64,000 nucleotides of DNA from Chitinophaga pinensis. Its GTDB lineage: Bacteria; Bacteroidota; Bacteroidia; Chitinophagales; Chitinophagaceae. Numbering within the stretch: position 1 is the stretch's first letter; each line of letters starts with the position of its first letter. The stretch spans positions 62,001-126,000 of the forward strand of contig NZ_VOHS01000001.1 of NCBI RefSeq assembly GCF_007896845.1, written 5' to 3'. The notes below the pieces were generated by a model. The model made no database searches and was not told where the DNA came from. It was given only the letters and a program-made list of their open reading frames with translations. The translations under genes and the position numbers were made by a program. Below are positions 35,884 to 44,399 of this stretch, in pieces.

Positions 35884-36753
35884 TTACATTACCCCTTCTC
35901 TGGCAGCTGCCTGCTGCATATTAATTATAACAACGTGACCGTCAGGTTGTTTCAATTCATTGTAAAGCTCCTGCTCTGTGATGCCGGCACTCATATTATA
36001 CCGCTCATTAATGGCCCGTAATCTCGCCACAGCGATACTGATACCTTTGGAAAGATGGGCTTCATCTGCAGGAGGATCCTGATTAACGCCGTTATCTTCT
36101 ATTCTGACAATAAGCATTTCATTAGCACGGCTGATACAGATACGGAGGCAACCCCCGCTTTTTGTGGGTCTTAATAGCAGGCGTCTCCAGATAGCCTCCT
36201 GTATATATGGCTGAATGATCAATGGTGGCACAAAAGTGACCTGCTGGAATACATCCGGGGCAATGTCCAGTTCATAGTCAAACTGAGCACCGAAACGTAG
36301 CTGTTCCAGCTGTAAGTACAGTTCCAGAGCCTCTATATCTTCTTCTAAATTAACCCATTCCTTATTGCAGTTGCGAATAATAAGGCGCATCAGACGGGCA
36401 AACCGTGTGAGGTAAAGGGAAGCAAGATCGGTACTGGTAGTAAGGATGTAGTGGTGTATAGCATTCAGACTGTTAAAGATAAAATGCGGATCCATCTGCG
36501 CCTGAAATGCATGCATTTCCAGGTGTATCAGCTGCTGTTGCCTGCTTATCTCTTTTGTTGATGCCTGCTTTATGCGCCGTTCCCTGACATAGAAGACACA
36601 GCAGATCATGATCAAACTCAACAGAAAAAACACCCAGTACGGCCAACCTACTGCATTGAGTATGTTAGAGCAAAAAACCAAATTTCTAAAGGTTTGCGAA
36701 AGGATATAATATAAGTCCCTTGCAAAGTCGTACACTCCGGCAGGCACGATCAT
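35884..36753 (-). CDS. LytS-like histidine kinase with degenerate ATP-binding site
   Basis: 289 residues. One transmembrane helix (YWVFFLLSLIMICCVFYV, 39-56) is followed by the His_kinase box LEMHAFQAQMDPHFIFNSLNAIHHY with His90 kept. In the HATPase region the N-box reads QPYIQEAIWRRLL (181-193), where family members have the form QPYVENAIWHGL: the metal-binding Asn is Glu186 and the HG pair is Arg-Arg. The G1 segment IEDNGV is present but the later Gly-rich box is GISIAVARL. It lacks the sensory repeats found in many homologues. It probably cannot bind ATP-Mg normally, and may act as a scaffold or phosphatase for the downstream LytTR regulator. Confidence 0.85.
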   Translation of the reverse strand: MIVPAGVYDFARDLYYILSQTFRNLVFCSNILNAVGWPYWVFFLLSLIMICCVFYVRERRIKQASTKEISRQQQLIHLEMHAFQAQMDPHFIFNSLNAIHHYILTTSTDLASLYLTRFARLMRLIIRNCNKEWVNLEEDIEALELYLQLEQLRFGAQFDYELDIAPDVFQQVTFVPPLIIQPYIQEAIWRRLLLRPTKSGGCLRICISRANEMLIVRIEDNGVNQDPPADEAHLSKGISIAVARLRAINERYNMSAGITEQELYNELKQPDGHVVIINMQQAAAREGVM

Positions 36754-36875
36754 GCAATGTAGTCAAGACTGGTGCTAAATATCCATCAATTCCGCTTGCC
36801 GGGAAAGGGGCAATTATTACAAGGCAGCATTTGCAGAACAACCGGGGCAAAAATCAGGGTAACTGGTAACAATGG

Positions 36876-37583
36876 CTATTCGGTAAATTTATATCCCACC
36901 CCTCTTACGGAATGGAAATACCTAGAATTCCGGCTGTCTTCTTCAAAATATTTACGGAAGTTCAATATGAAGTTATCTATAGTACGGGTAGTAGGGTAGA
37001 CGTTGTAGCCCCAAACCACCTGCAGGATCTTTTCACGGGTCACGACCTCTCCCTTGTTCTCAATGAGCAGTTTCAGGAGCATGGTCTCTTTTTTACTCAG
37101 TTCATAGTGTTTGCCATCTTTGCCGATACATTCCTGAGCGGCAAAGTCGATTTCATTATTACCGAAGTGATATACGGTAGAAACACTATCCTTATCCTGA
37201 ATACGTTTGTTTTTTACGATCAGCTTTTCCACTCTCAGGAGCAGTTCTTCCAGGTTGAAAGGCTTTGTCATGTAGTCGTCCCCACCTTTTTTCAGGCCCA
37301 GCACGCGGTCAGCACTGCTGTTCTTAGCGCTTAAAAACAGGATAGGTACTTCATTGTTCTGGATACGGATGTTCTCGCAAACGGCAATACCGTCCATTTC
37401 CGGAAGCATGATATCCAGTATAATCAGGTCAAAATATTCGTTCTTTACCGCCTTTAAAGCAGCGGTACCATTATCTACAGCCGTTACTTCATATCCCTCC
37501 AGTTCCAGGTTCAGCTTCAGCGCTTCCTGGAGGTTCTCTTCGTCCTCTACCAGTAGTATGGATGCTTTAGTAGCTTCCTTCAT
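36876..37583 (-). CDS. OmpR-family response regulator (RprY-like)
   Basis: 235 residues. Receiver: ILLVEDEENLQEALKLNLEL, phosphoacceptor in LIILDIMLPEMDGIAV, Lys in DDYMTKPFNLEELLLR. C-terminal winged helix: NNEIDFAAQECIGKDGKHYELSKKE, VVTREKILQVVWG, RTIDNFILNFRKYFEED, HSVRGVGYKF. It lies 23 bases after its kinase, third in a gldH-kinase-regulator operon. Bacteroides RprY, a relative by family, acts in redox and sodium-related control; the regulon here is unknown. Confidence 0.93.
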   Translation of the reverse strand: MKEATKASILLVEDEENLQEALKLNLELEGYEVTAVDNGTAALKAVKNEYFDLIILDIMLPEMDGIAVCENIRIQNNEVPILFLSAKNSSADRVLGLKKGGDDYMTKPFNLEELLLRVEKLIVKNKRIQDKDSVSTVYHFGNNEIDFAAQECIGKDGKHYELSKKETMLLKLLIENKGEVVTREKILQVVWGYNVYPTTRTIDNFILNFRKYFEEDSRNSRYFHSVRGVGYKFTE

Positions 37584-37606
37584 AGTTAATAATTGCTATC
37601 ACTAAT

Positions 37607-38626
37607 TTACACTCTTTGAATGGAATATACCGGCCATGATATCTCAAAACTGGCACCTGCGGGTATATTATCTTTCACGACAATCGTTCCTCCATGCTGC
37701 TGTACAATCTTTCTGCTGAGAAACAGCCCAAGTCCGGACCCTTTCGCTTTACGCGTATTTTCATTGCCTATACGATAAAACTTGAGGAATATCCTTTCCC
37801 GTTCGTCCACTGGCACCCCAGGCCCTTCATCGGTAACTTTCAGCTTTAACACGTTGTTACTGCATTCTTCCAGACTCACATCGATTCTGGTATTCCGGGG
37901 GGCATATTTCACGGCGTTTTCTACGAGATTGCTCAGTAAGATCTGCAGCATGAACTTATCTCCGTTGACCCAGACATCAGGCAAAATATGTGCCTGTATC
38001 GTATGTGTCGAAATGCGTGACTGGATTTCCTTTACCCCGTTTTCCAGCAGGAAAGAAAAGTCAATATCCTCCCGGAACAATTGGTAACGCTGAGACTCCA
38101 TTTGTGAAGCCAGCAATATATTATTACAAAGCTGGTCCAGCCGGTTGGTTTCCCGGATGGTATTGTCTAGTAGTTTTAGTCGCTTATCCTCGTCCAGCTT
38201 ATGTTTGCGGAGTGTTTCAAGATTAAGTTTAGCGGCAGCTATCGGCGATTTTAATTCATGTGTCACCGCCATCATAAAGTTTTGCTGCTGCTGTGAAAGA
38301 CGCATTTGCTTCCAGATGGCACGGTAAACGAAGAACCCACCCAGTAAAATGATGGCCAGAAAAATAAGTCCTTCTCCAAAGAACATGACAGAACGTCTCT
38401 CTTCTGTAGTCTGTATGCGCGTCAGCTCCTGATGATATTCGACAGGATGTGCAATACTGTCAGTACGTAAAACAAGGTTTTGTATCTCAAACCGGGTGAT
38501 CTGCTCGCTTTGATTAAAAAGCAGCACCCCCCACCATACCAGTGCGAGAATGGTATATGCCAGCACAAAAAGATAAATAAAGGAGATCGCTCTCCCTTCC
38601 TGCATATTACGGAATAGCTTTTTCAT
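37607..38626 (-). CDS. Sensor histidine kinase (RprX-like), coupled to gldH
   Basis: 339 residues. Two transmembrane helices (SFIYLFVLAYTILALVWW and VMFFGEGLIFLAIILLGGFF) enclose a small periplasmic sensor of about 60 residues, with no HAMP domain recognisable. The H-box is MMAVTHELKSPIAAAKLNLETLR, N-box LLSNLVENAVKYAP, G1 VTDEGPGVP, F and G2 GSGLGLFLSRKIV. All catalytic elements are intact. Its start overlaps the last 20 bases of gldH, indicating translational coupling, and the cognate regulator starts 23 bases after its stop. Confidence 0.93.
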   Translation of the reverse strand: MKKLFRNMQEGRAISFIYLFVLAYTILALVWWGVLLFNQSEQITRFEIQNLVLRTDSIAHPVEYHQELTRIQTTEERRSVMFFGEGLIFLAIILLGGFFVYRAIWKQMRLSQQQQNFMMAVTHELKSPIAAAKLNLETLRKHKLDEDKRLKLLDNTIRETNRLDQLCNNILLASQMESQRYQLFREDIDFSFLLENGVKEIQSRISTHTIQAHILPDVWVNGDKFMLQILLSNLVENAVKYAPRNTRIDVSLEECSNNVLKLKVTDEGPGVPVDERERIFLKFYRIGNENTRKAKGSGLGLFLSRKIVQQHGGTIVVKDNIPAGASFEISWPVYSIQRV

Positions 38627-39116
38627 TTTTTCGTAAACCGGCTTTCTCGATCCGCAGGCCTACATTCATAATATCGGGCAACGGATTTTGCCGCATGTTT
38701 TGTTCAAAAGTAAACTTGTAGGTTCCCGGTCTGTCCAGAATTGCTTTCTGCTGAATAGGGATCCTGTGCTCATAGATGTCATCCAGTCCGCTACCCAGCC
38801 ATTTGCCCGATACGTCGGCCAGTGGCAGTTCCACGCGCTGTGCCACCGGCTTGTCACCGGGGAACTGCGTATGAACCAGCAGCCAGATGTTACTGTAAGG
38901 GTAGGAGTCCTTATGCCTTACATTCACATAAATGTTATAAAGATAGGCCGTATCCTGAGGCTGCACGGTCACCTCAAAAACGGGTTTATTAGCATAAGCC
39001 CACTCATGTCCCGGAATATCCAGGTTCTTTTCATAGGTATCCATTTTCAGGGGCTGACAGGAAGCTACTGCAAGTAACATTCCCGCGGCCGCCATCATCC
39101 GGCAGAGTCTATTCAT
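38607..39116 (-). CDS. gldH: Gliding motility lipoprotein GldH
   Basis: 169 residues. An N-terminal lipoprotein signal ends in the lipobox AVASC (Cys20). The mature part (TYEKNLDIPGHEWAYANKPVFEV; DTAYLYNIYVNVRHKDSYPYSNIWLLV; PLADVSGKWLGSGLDDIYEHRIPI) matches GldH, which in Flavobacterium is needed for gliding and associated with the type IX secretion/gliding machinery. This fits the T9SS type B sorting domain in the gene at 2753-6612. It is first in an operon with a two-component system and overlaps the kinase gene by 20 bases. Confidence 0.92.
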   Translation of the reverse strand: MNRLCRMMAAAGMLLAVASCQPLKMDTYEKNLDIPGHEWAYANKPVFEVTVQPQDTAYLYNIYVNVRHKDSYPYSNIWLLVHTQFPGDKPVAQRVELPLADVSGKWLGSGLDDIYEHRIPIQQKAILDRPGTYKFTFEQNMRQNPLPDIMNVGLRIEKAGLRKNEKAIP

Positions 39117-39160
39117 ATTTTATTGAAAATACGTTTATTACGTAAGGAACTATGTCCTTC

Positions 39161-40036
39161 TTACAATACATTCAACACCTGCTCTTTCGCTTTTTCCAAT
39201 TCATCCTTCATCAACACCACCCATTGCTGAATGCTGGCGTCGTTGGCTTTTGAACCGGTTGTATTGATTTCTCTACCTACTTCCTGCAGCACAAATCCCA
39301 GTTTTTTACCTTTCCCCGGATCGCCGTCTGCCAGGATTTCCTTGAAATAACGGCAGTGATTCTCCAGTCTTATCAGCTCTTCTGAAATATCCAGCTTCTC
39401 TAAATAGAAGATCAATTCCTGCTCCAGACGGTTTTCATCCACATTTTCCTTACCCACATGTTCTGCCAGCAGTCCTTCCAGACGCTGACGCACCTTGTCT
39501 TTACGCAGCGGATCCAGCTCTCGCACTTTCGTGCAATAAGTCCCTATGTTCTCTATACGCAACAGCAGATCGGCTGACAGCATCTTTCCTTCATCTGCAC
39601 GATGTGCATCCAGATCAGCTACTGCCTGTCTGATCACATTCTCAACTTCCTGCCACTCTTCTTCAGAGATCTGTTCTGTCGCAGGCGATACCACTTCCGG
39701 TAATTTCATCAACACATTCAGCATATCCTCCTGCGGAAGGTTTAATTCTGTAGCCAGCGTCTTAATGGACTGATGGTAATACTTCGCAAGATCGGTGTTG
39801 ATTACCACCGGACGCGTAGCTCCATTCTGCCTGATATTTACCGTTGCATCCAGCGTACCACGCAACAAAGACTGCTGCATTATATTACGGATGTCAAACT
39901 CATAAGGCTTTAATAATGGCGATATTTTAAGGTTCACCTCAAACTGCTTACCATTCAGCGATTTCACTTCCACAACAATCGTAGTTTCCCCCTTGGTTAT
40001 TTCCGCCCTTCCAAAGCCGGTCATTGATTTCAGCAT
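39161..40036 (-). CDS. yicC: YicC/YloC-family endoribonuclease-like protein
   Basis: 291 residues, the normal size. The N-terminal signature is MLKSMTGFGRAEI and the C-terminal signature GDPGKGKKLGFVLQEVGREINTTGSKANDASIQ carries the conserved GK, E and REINT residues. YicC has been described as an endoribonuclease acting in mRNA/sRNA decay in E. coli. A good promoter lies at 40056-40086. It ends 44 bases before gldH on the same strand, so read-through into the gldH operon is possible. Confidence 0.93.
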   Translation of the reverse strand: MLKSMTGFGRAEITKGETTIVVEVKSLNGKQFEVNLKISPLLKPYEFDIRNIMQQSLLRGTLDATVNIRQNGATRPVVINTDLAKYYHQSIKTLATELNLPQEDMLNVLMKLPEVVSPATEQISEEEWQEVENVIRQAVADLDAHRADEGKMLSADLLLRIENIGTYCTKVRELDPLRKDKVRQRLEGLLAEHVGKENVDENRLEQELIFYLEKLDISEELIRLENHCRYFKEILADGDPGKGKKLGFVLQEVGREINTTGSKANDASIQQWVVLMKDELEKAKEQVLNVL

Positions 40037-40055
40037 AATAGAGATTTGTAGGCAA

Positions 40056-40086
40056 CAAACCTACCTAAATTAGCCCAAAACGCAAA
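40056..40086 (-). promoter_or_regulatory. Consensus promoter for yicC
   Basis: On the minus strand TTTG (40083-40086), a 19-base spacer and TAGGTTTG (40056-40063) fit the Bacteroidota consensus. Transcription would start near 40050, 14 bases before the yicC ATG. Confidence 0.75.
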
Positions 40087-40163
40087 GAATACGTCCGGTA
40101 ATCCATATACTGTTTCTGCACCTCCCGGCTCAACGCCCGCCGGCACCTTCCAATATATGCCTC

Positions 40164-40748
40164 CTAAAACAGCAGATCGAAGATCTCTTTCCGCTCCATT
40201 TCCCGCATCTGGCCCGGTTCCAGCCCCTCCACCGTAATGCGGGCTATGCGGTAACGGATAAGTCTCAACGTCGGGAATCCTACTGCAGCTGTCATTTTTC
40301 TGACCTGTCGGTTTTTTCCCTCCCCCAGGGTCAATCTGATCCAGGGTGCGGGGATCAGCTTACGGAAACGGATAGGGGGATTCCGTTCCGGAACCGGAGG
40401 CTCTTCCTCAAATATAGCCGCCTGACAGCGACGGGTCTGATAGAGCTTTCCATCTATAGAAATCTTCACCCCCTGTTTCAGCTGTTGTATCGCTTCCACA
40501 TTTACCGCACCATCTACCTGCACCCAATATTCCCGCTCATGCGCAAATTTGGGATCCAACAACCGGTGATTTAAAGATTTATCGTTTGTGAGGATGAGCA
40601 AACCCTCACTGTCATAGTCCAGTCTGCCTACCGGATACACATCCGACGGTACGTCGAAATAGTCCGCCAGACTGGCCTTTCCCTCTTCCTTCCCGAACCG
40701 TGTGAGTACCTGAAAAGGCTTATATATTATATAATATTTAAATGGCAT
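40164..40748 (-). CDS. RluE-type rRNA pseudouridine synthase
   Basis: 194 residues from the ATG at 40748 (a TTG two codons earlier is unlikely). The RsuA/RluE catalytic motif VGRLDYDSEGLLILTND is present with its Asp, as are KYYIIYKPFQVLTRF and the C-terminal WIRLTLGEGKNRQVRKMTAAVG. There is no N-terminal S4 domain, which together with the size points to the RluE group that modifies 23S rRNA near position 2457 in E. coli. The target here is inferred. Divergent from the Crp/Fnr gene. Confidence 0.9.
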   Translation of the reverse strand: MPFKYYIIYKPFQVLTRFGKEEGKASLADYFDVPSDVYPVGRLDYDSEGLLILTNDKSLNHRLLDPKFAHEREYWVQVDGAVNVEAIQQLKQGVKISIDGKLYQTRRCQAAIFEEEPPVPERNPPIRFRKLIPAPWIRLTLGEGKNRQVRKMTAAVGFPTLRLIRYRIARITVEGLEPGQMREMERKEIFDLLF

Positions 40749-40792
40749 ACCCAAAGTAGTAAGGTCGTACGATTATTTTGGCCGTAAATTAG

Positions 40793-40800
40793 TAATTTTG
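40793..40800 (+). promoter_or_regulatory. -7 element TAATTTTG before the Crp/Fnr gene
   Basis: An exact TAnnTTTG match ends 13 bases before the ATG at 40814. No TTG at the usual distance upstream. Confidence 0.5.
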
Positions 40801-40813
40801 CCAACTGAAACTT

Positions 40814-41524
40814 ATGTGTACGCCTTACCATAATGCCTCATGTGCGAATTGCCAGGACCGCTTTGGATCAATTTTATTCAAGGCTGAGAAGTGTAATCTG
40901 GAAGAAATAGAGTCCGCGAAAGTTTGTACTACTTACAAAAAAGGACAGATTGTATTCCAGGAAGGCGCTTACCCGTTCGGCATTTATTGCGTAAATACAG
41001 GCAAAATAAAATTATCCCACTGTGGAGACGATGGCCGCGAACAAATCGTTCGTCTGGCCAAACCCGGCGATATTATAGGTTATAAAGCGCTGCTCAGCGC
41101 TGAACGCTATACCGCTTCGGCAATAGCCCTCGACGACTCCTCCGTCTGCTTTATTCCGAAAGACCTTTTCATGAGCGTATTGCAGAAAGATGCCAGCCTT
41201 TCCCTTGAAATGATGCGTATCCTTGCCAGTGAACTCAGAAAAGCAGAAATGAAGATCACCCATCTGGCACAGAAGCCAGTACGTGAACGCCTCGCCGAAA
41301 CACTCCTTTTCATCAGAGAAACCTATGGGGTAGAACAGGATGGCAGCACCCTCAACGTTCGCCTTTCCCGCGAAGAGATCGCCAATCTGGTCGGAACCGC
41401 CACAGAATCAGCCATCCGCCTGCTCTCTGAATTTAAAAAAGACGGTCTTATTGAACTACAGGGTAAAAAGATCCGCCTGCTGAACCCGGAAGAACTGACC
41501 CGGACCGCCAACCTTCAGGACTAG
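40814..41524 (+). CDS. Crp/Fnr-family regulator with N-terminal Cys cluster
   Basis: 236 residues. A cyclic-nucleotide-binding-like beta-roll (KGQIVFQEGAYPFGIYCVNTGKIKL, residues 43-67) is followed by a dimer helix and an HTH (LSREEIANLVGTATESAIRLL, then FKKDGLIEL). The N-terminus carries Cys2, Cys10, Cys13 and Cys27, with a further Cys112 (SSVCFIP). This resembles the three clustered plus one central Cys of E. coli FNR, which hold an oxygen-labile 4Fe-4S cluster, though the spacing differs. It directly precedes the cbb3 oxidase locus, so it is probably the local oxygen-responsive activator. Cluster binding is inferred. Confidence 0.9.
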   Translation: MCTPYHNASCANCQDRFGSILFKAEKCNLEEIESAKVCTTYKKGQIVFQEGAYPFGIYCVNTGKIKLSHCGDDGREQIVRLAKPGDIIGYKALLSAERYTASAIALDDSSVCFIPKDLFMSVLQKDASLSLEMMRILASELRKAEMKITHLAQKPVRERLAETLLFIRETYGVEQDGSTLNVRLSREEIANLVGTATESAIRLLSEFKKDGLIELQGKKIRLLNPEELTRTANLQD

Positions 41525-41567
41525 ATCCGTTTCCTCCACAAAGATATTACGACCTTACTCCCCGCTT

Positions 41568-41583
41568 ACTGACACAGATCAGT
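41568..41583. promoter_or_regulatory. Crp/Fnr-type dyad upstream of ccoI
   Basis: ACTGA, six bases, TCAGT is a perfect 5-bp dyad with the spacing typical of the Crp/Fnr superfamily. Its centre is about 65 bases upstream of the transcription start implied by the promoter at 41604-41634, a usual activator position. Binding by the adjacent regulator is inferred. Confidence 0.5.
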
Positions 41584-41603
41584 CTCCCCTTTGATACCCA
41601 TCA

Positions 41604-41634
41604 TTGCCCCCCTTTTTATATACAGGTAGTTTTG
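41604..41634 (+). promoter_or_regulatory. Consensus promoter of the cbb3 oxidase operon
   Basis: TTG at 41604-41606, a 20-base spacer and TAGTTTTG at 41627-41634 match the Bacteroidota consensus. Transcription should start near 41641, about 10 bases before the ccoI ATG. Confidence 0.75.
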
Positions 41635-41650
41635 CAACAAACCGTTTATC

Positions 41651-44044
41651 ATGGCAACTATCGCTGTCATTCCTGATACAAAATTGCAATGTGCACACTG
41701 TGGAGAAGACTGTCCGGACAACAAAATTGTACTGGAAAACAATCACTTCTGCTGCGAAGGATGCAAATTGGTATACGAGATCCTGAATGAAAACGGACTT
41801 TGCGATTATTACACGCTGAACGAAAATCCCGGTCAGTCACAACGTATCACGGTTCGTAAAGACAAATTTGCCTTCCTCGACGATAAAAAAATCCAGCAAC
41901 AGCTCATACAATTTCAGGATGACAACCAGACCCATATTACTTTTTACATCCCACATATCCATTGCAGTTCCTGTCTCTGGCTCCTGGAAAATCTCCATCG
42001 GCTGGATGCCGGCGTTCAACGGGTAACTGTCAACTTCACCCGTAAAGAAGCCCTCGTCATTTTCAGGCAACAGGAAACTTCCCTGCGACATATCGCCGAG
42101 ACGCTGACAAGTATCGGTTATGAACCTTATATCAGTCTGCAGGACCTGCGTCAGAAAAAACCACGCATACAACGTGATCTTGTATATCGGCTCGGCGTAG
42201 CCGGCTTCTGCTTCGGCAATATTATGCTGCTCAGTTTCCCTGAATATTTTTCTAACTATGGCTACTCCGACGAAAAAATGAACCACCTTTTCCGTTGGCT
42301 CAATCTCAGCCTGTCCCTGCCTGTGTTCTTCTACAGCGCACAGGTGTTTTTCCGGTCTGCCTGGGGTGGATTGAAAACCGGCTTTCTGAATATTGATGTA
42401 CCAATCGTTCTGGCCATCATTGTTACTTTCATCCGCAGCCTGACAGATGTATTCAGCGAACAAGGAGCTGGTTATTTCGATTCCATGACCGGGATTGTCT
42501 TCTTTATGCTTGTTGGTAGAATATTACAGGATAAAACTTATCAGGGGCTCTCTTTTGATCGCGACTATACTGCCTATTTCCCCATCGCTGTATCAGTGCT
42601 GAAAAACGGACAGGAAGTACCTACCGCCTTACCTGATATCCGCAATAATGATACCCTGCTCATTCACAATCAGGAATTGATCCCCGCTGATGGTATTCTC
42701 GTAAAGGGCAATGCTATCATAGATTACAGCTTCGTAACAGGAGAGGCAGTACCTGTACACAAAGCTACCGGCGAAATCGTATATGCGGGAGGAAAACAAC
42801 TGGAAGGAAATATTGAGATCCTCACCATTAAAGAAGTAGCTCAAAGCTACCTCACCAGCCTCTGGAACAGAGAAGAACTGCGCGCTCCTGAGAATAAACA
42901 GGTGTCCTTTATCCATATGCTCAGCCGTTATTTTACATGGGTAGTATTGAGCATTGCTGTCATCGCGGCCACTTATTGGTGGGCGCATGATCCATCCCGT
43001 ATATGGCCGGCCGTGACCGCAGTACTGATCATTGCCTGCCCCTGTGCCTTGTTGCTGGCGGCTTCTTTTACCAATGGACACATTTTACGCATCCTCAGTC
43101 GCCGACATCTTTACCTCCGTAATGCGGATGCGATTGAACGTCTGGCAACGATAGATCACATTGTATTCGACAAAACGGGTACACTTACCGGCAAAGCAGA
43201 AGCAACTATCTCCTATGAAGGACCAATACTTACTCCCGAAAAATTGATGGCGATCGGTACACTGGCGGCACAATCTAATCACCCGCTCAGTAAAATGATC
43301 TCCAGCTTTTGCGGCAAAGATGAACGCCTTCCTGTCCGCAATTTCAGAAGTATTGAAGCCAAAGGGATCAGCGGCTGGATAGAATATAATTTCATTCAGC
43401 TGGGAAGTGCTGCTTTTATCGGTGCAGAGAACAATACCAGTACAGATGGCAGTACCGTATACATAAAAATTGACGGCCATCAGGCTGGTCGTTTCATCAT
43501 TCGTCATCAATACAGAAGTGGCATACAATCCTTGTTACAGCAGCTACAGCACCAATATTCATTATCCCTGCTCTCCGGTGATAATGACGCGGAAAGTGCC
43601 TATCTGCAAAAAATCATGGGTCCTTCTGCCAGTCTGCATTTTGCACAAAAACCAGCAGACAAACTGAATTATGTCGTTTCATTACAACAACAGGGACATC
43701 GTGTATTAATGATAGGGGATGGGCTGAATGATGCCGGAGCTCTGAAACAAAGTGATATAGGCATTTCCCTGACAGAAAACAGTAACAATTTTACACCCGC
43801 CAGCGATGGTATACTTGAAGCAGCAGAACTGATCCGGCTTCCCCGGCTGATCAATACCTGCAGGAACAACAGACGTATCATTATTATTACTTTCATCATT
43901 TCCTTACTCTACAACTTCATCGGTCTTTTCTTTGCTGTACAAGGTAGTTTTTCTCCTTTGACAGCGGCTATACTTATGCCCGCCAGCTCCATCAGTATTG
44001 TATTACTGACCTACGGTCTGAGCGAGTGGATGAACAGATCATGA
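41651..44044 (+). CDS. ccoI: Copper-type P1B ATPase CcoI (FixI)
   Basis: 797 residues. CcoI exports or delivers copper for assembly of the cbb3 oxidase CuB centre. N-terminal Cys clusters (QCAHCGEDCPDNK, FCCEGCKLVYE) form the P-type ATPase metal-binding domain, followed by an HMA-like domain with IHCSSCLWLLENL. Membrane helices flank the CPC motif at residues 463-465 (IACPCALLLA). The phosphorylation site is D507 in FDKTGTLTG, and the hinge is MIGDGLNDAGALKQSDIG. First gene of a rightward operon ccoI-S-NO-Q-P-G-H and beyond, driven by the promoter at 41604. Confidence 0.95.
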   Translation: MATIAVIPDTKLQCAHCGEDCPDNKIVLENNHFCCEGCKLVYEILNENGLCDYYTLNENPGQSQRITVRKDKFAFLDDKKIQQQLIQFQDDNQTHITFYIPHIHCSSCLWLLENLHRLDAGVQRVTVNFTRKEALVIFRQQETSLRHIAETLTSIGYEPYISLQDLRQKKPRIQRDLVYRLGVAGFCFGNIMLLSFPEYFSNYGYSDEKMNHLFRWLNLSLSLPVFFYSAQVFFRSAWGGLKTGFLNIDVPIVLAIIVTFIRSLTDVFSEQGAGYFDSMTGIVFFMLVGRILQDKTYQGLSFDRDYTAYFPIAVSVLKNGQEVPTALPDIRNNDTLLIHNQELIPADGILVKGNAIIDYSFVTGEAVPVHKATGEIVYAGGKQLEGNIEILTIKEVAQSYLTSLWNREELRAPENKQVSFIHMLSRYFTWVVLSIAVIAATYWWAHDPSRIWPAVTAVLIIACPCALLLAASFTNGHILRILSRRHLYLRNADAIERLATIDHIVFDKTGTLTGKAEATISYEGPILTPEKLMAIGTLAAQSNHPLSKMISSFCGKDERLPVRNFRSIEAKGISGWIEYNFIQLGSAAFIGAENNTSTDGSTVYIKIDGHQAGRFIIRHQYRSGIQSLLQQLQHQYSLSLLSGDNDAESAYLQKIMGPSASLHFAQKPADKLNYVVSLQQQGHRVLMIGDGLNDAGALKQSDIGISLTENSNNFTPASDGILEAAELIRLPRLINTCRNNRRIIIITFIISLLYNFIGLFFAVQGSFSPLTAAILMPASSISIVLLTYGLSEWMNRS

Positions 44045-44131
44045 TATGAATCAGTATACTGGTTGAGCAGCATCATCGTACCCCCACCCGCAACAGGCTA
44101 GCTTTGTTCATAGAAATTAAAACCAATTACT

Positions 44132-44347
44132 ATGAGCGTGATCATCATCCTTCTCGGAGCCAGCCTGCTGGTAGCCATATTCTTTCTGGCGGCTTTTATA
44201 TGGTCAGTAAGGAATGGACAATTTGAAGATAATTTCTCTCCTGCACATCGTGTACTGTTCGAAACCAAACCGGCCGAAACGACCTGCAAATCAGGGAATG
44301 CCTGTACAAACACCAACTGTAAATCACGCATCTGCCAGCATAACTAA
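44132..44347 (+). CDS. ccoS: Cbb3 oxidase assembly protein CcoS with Cys-rich tail
   Basis: 71 residues. One transmembrane helix (IIILLGASLLVAIFFLAAFIW) precedes WSVRNGQFEDNFSPAHRVLF, the conserved CcoS region. CcoS is needed to place heme and copper in CcoN. The C-terminus is extended by a tail with four Cys (TCKSGNACTNTNCKSRICQHN), plausible as a copper-binding segment; many CcoS proteins stop shortly after the Gln/Asp-rich part. It lies between ccoI and ccoNO, as in other Bacteroidota. Confidence 0.9.
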   Translation: MSVIIILLGASLLVAIFFLAAFIWSVRNGQFEDNFSPAHRVLFETKPAETTCKSGNACTNTNCKSRICQHN

Positions 44348-44399
44348 CGCTCCTCTTTATACTAGCAACGCATCTCTTATCATTCGTAATTGAACAAAC

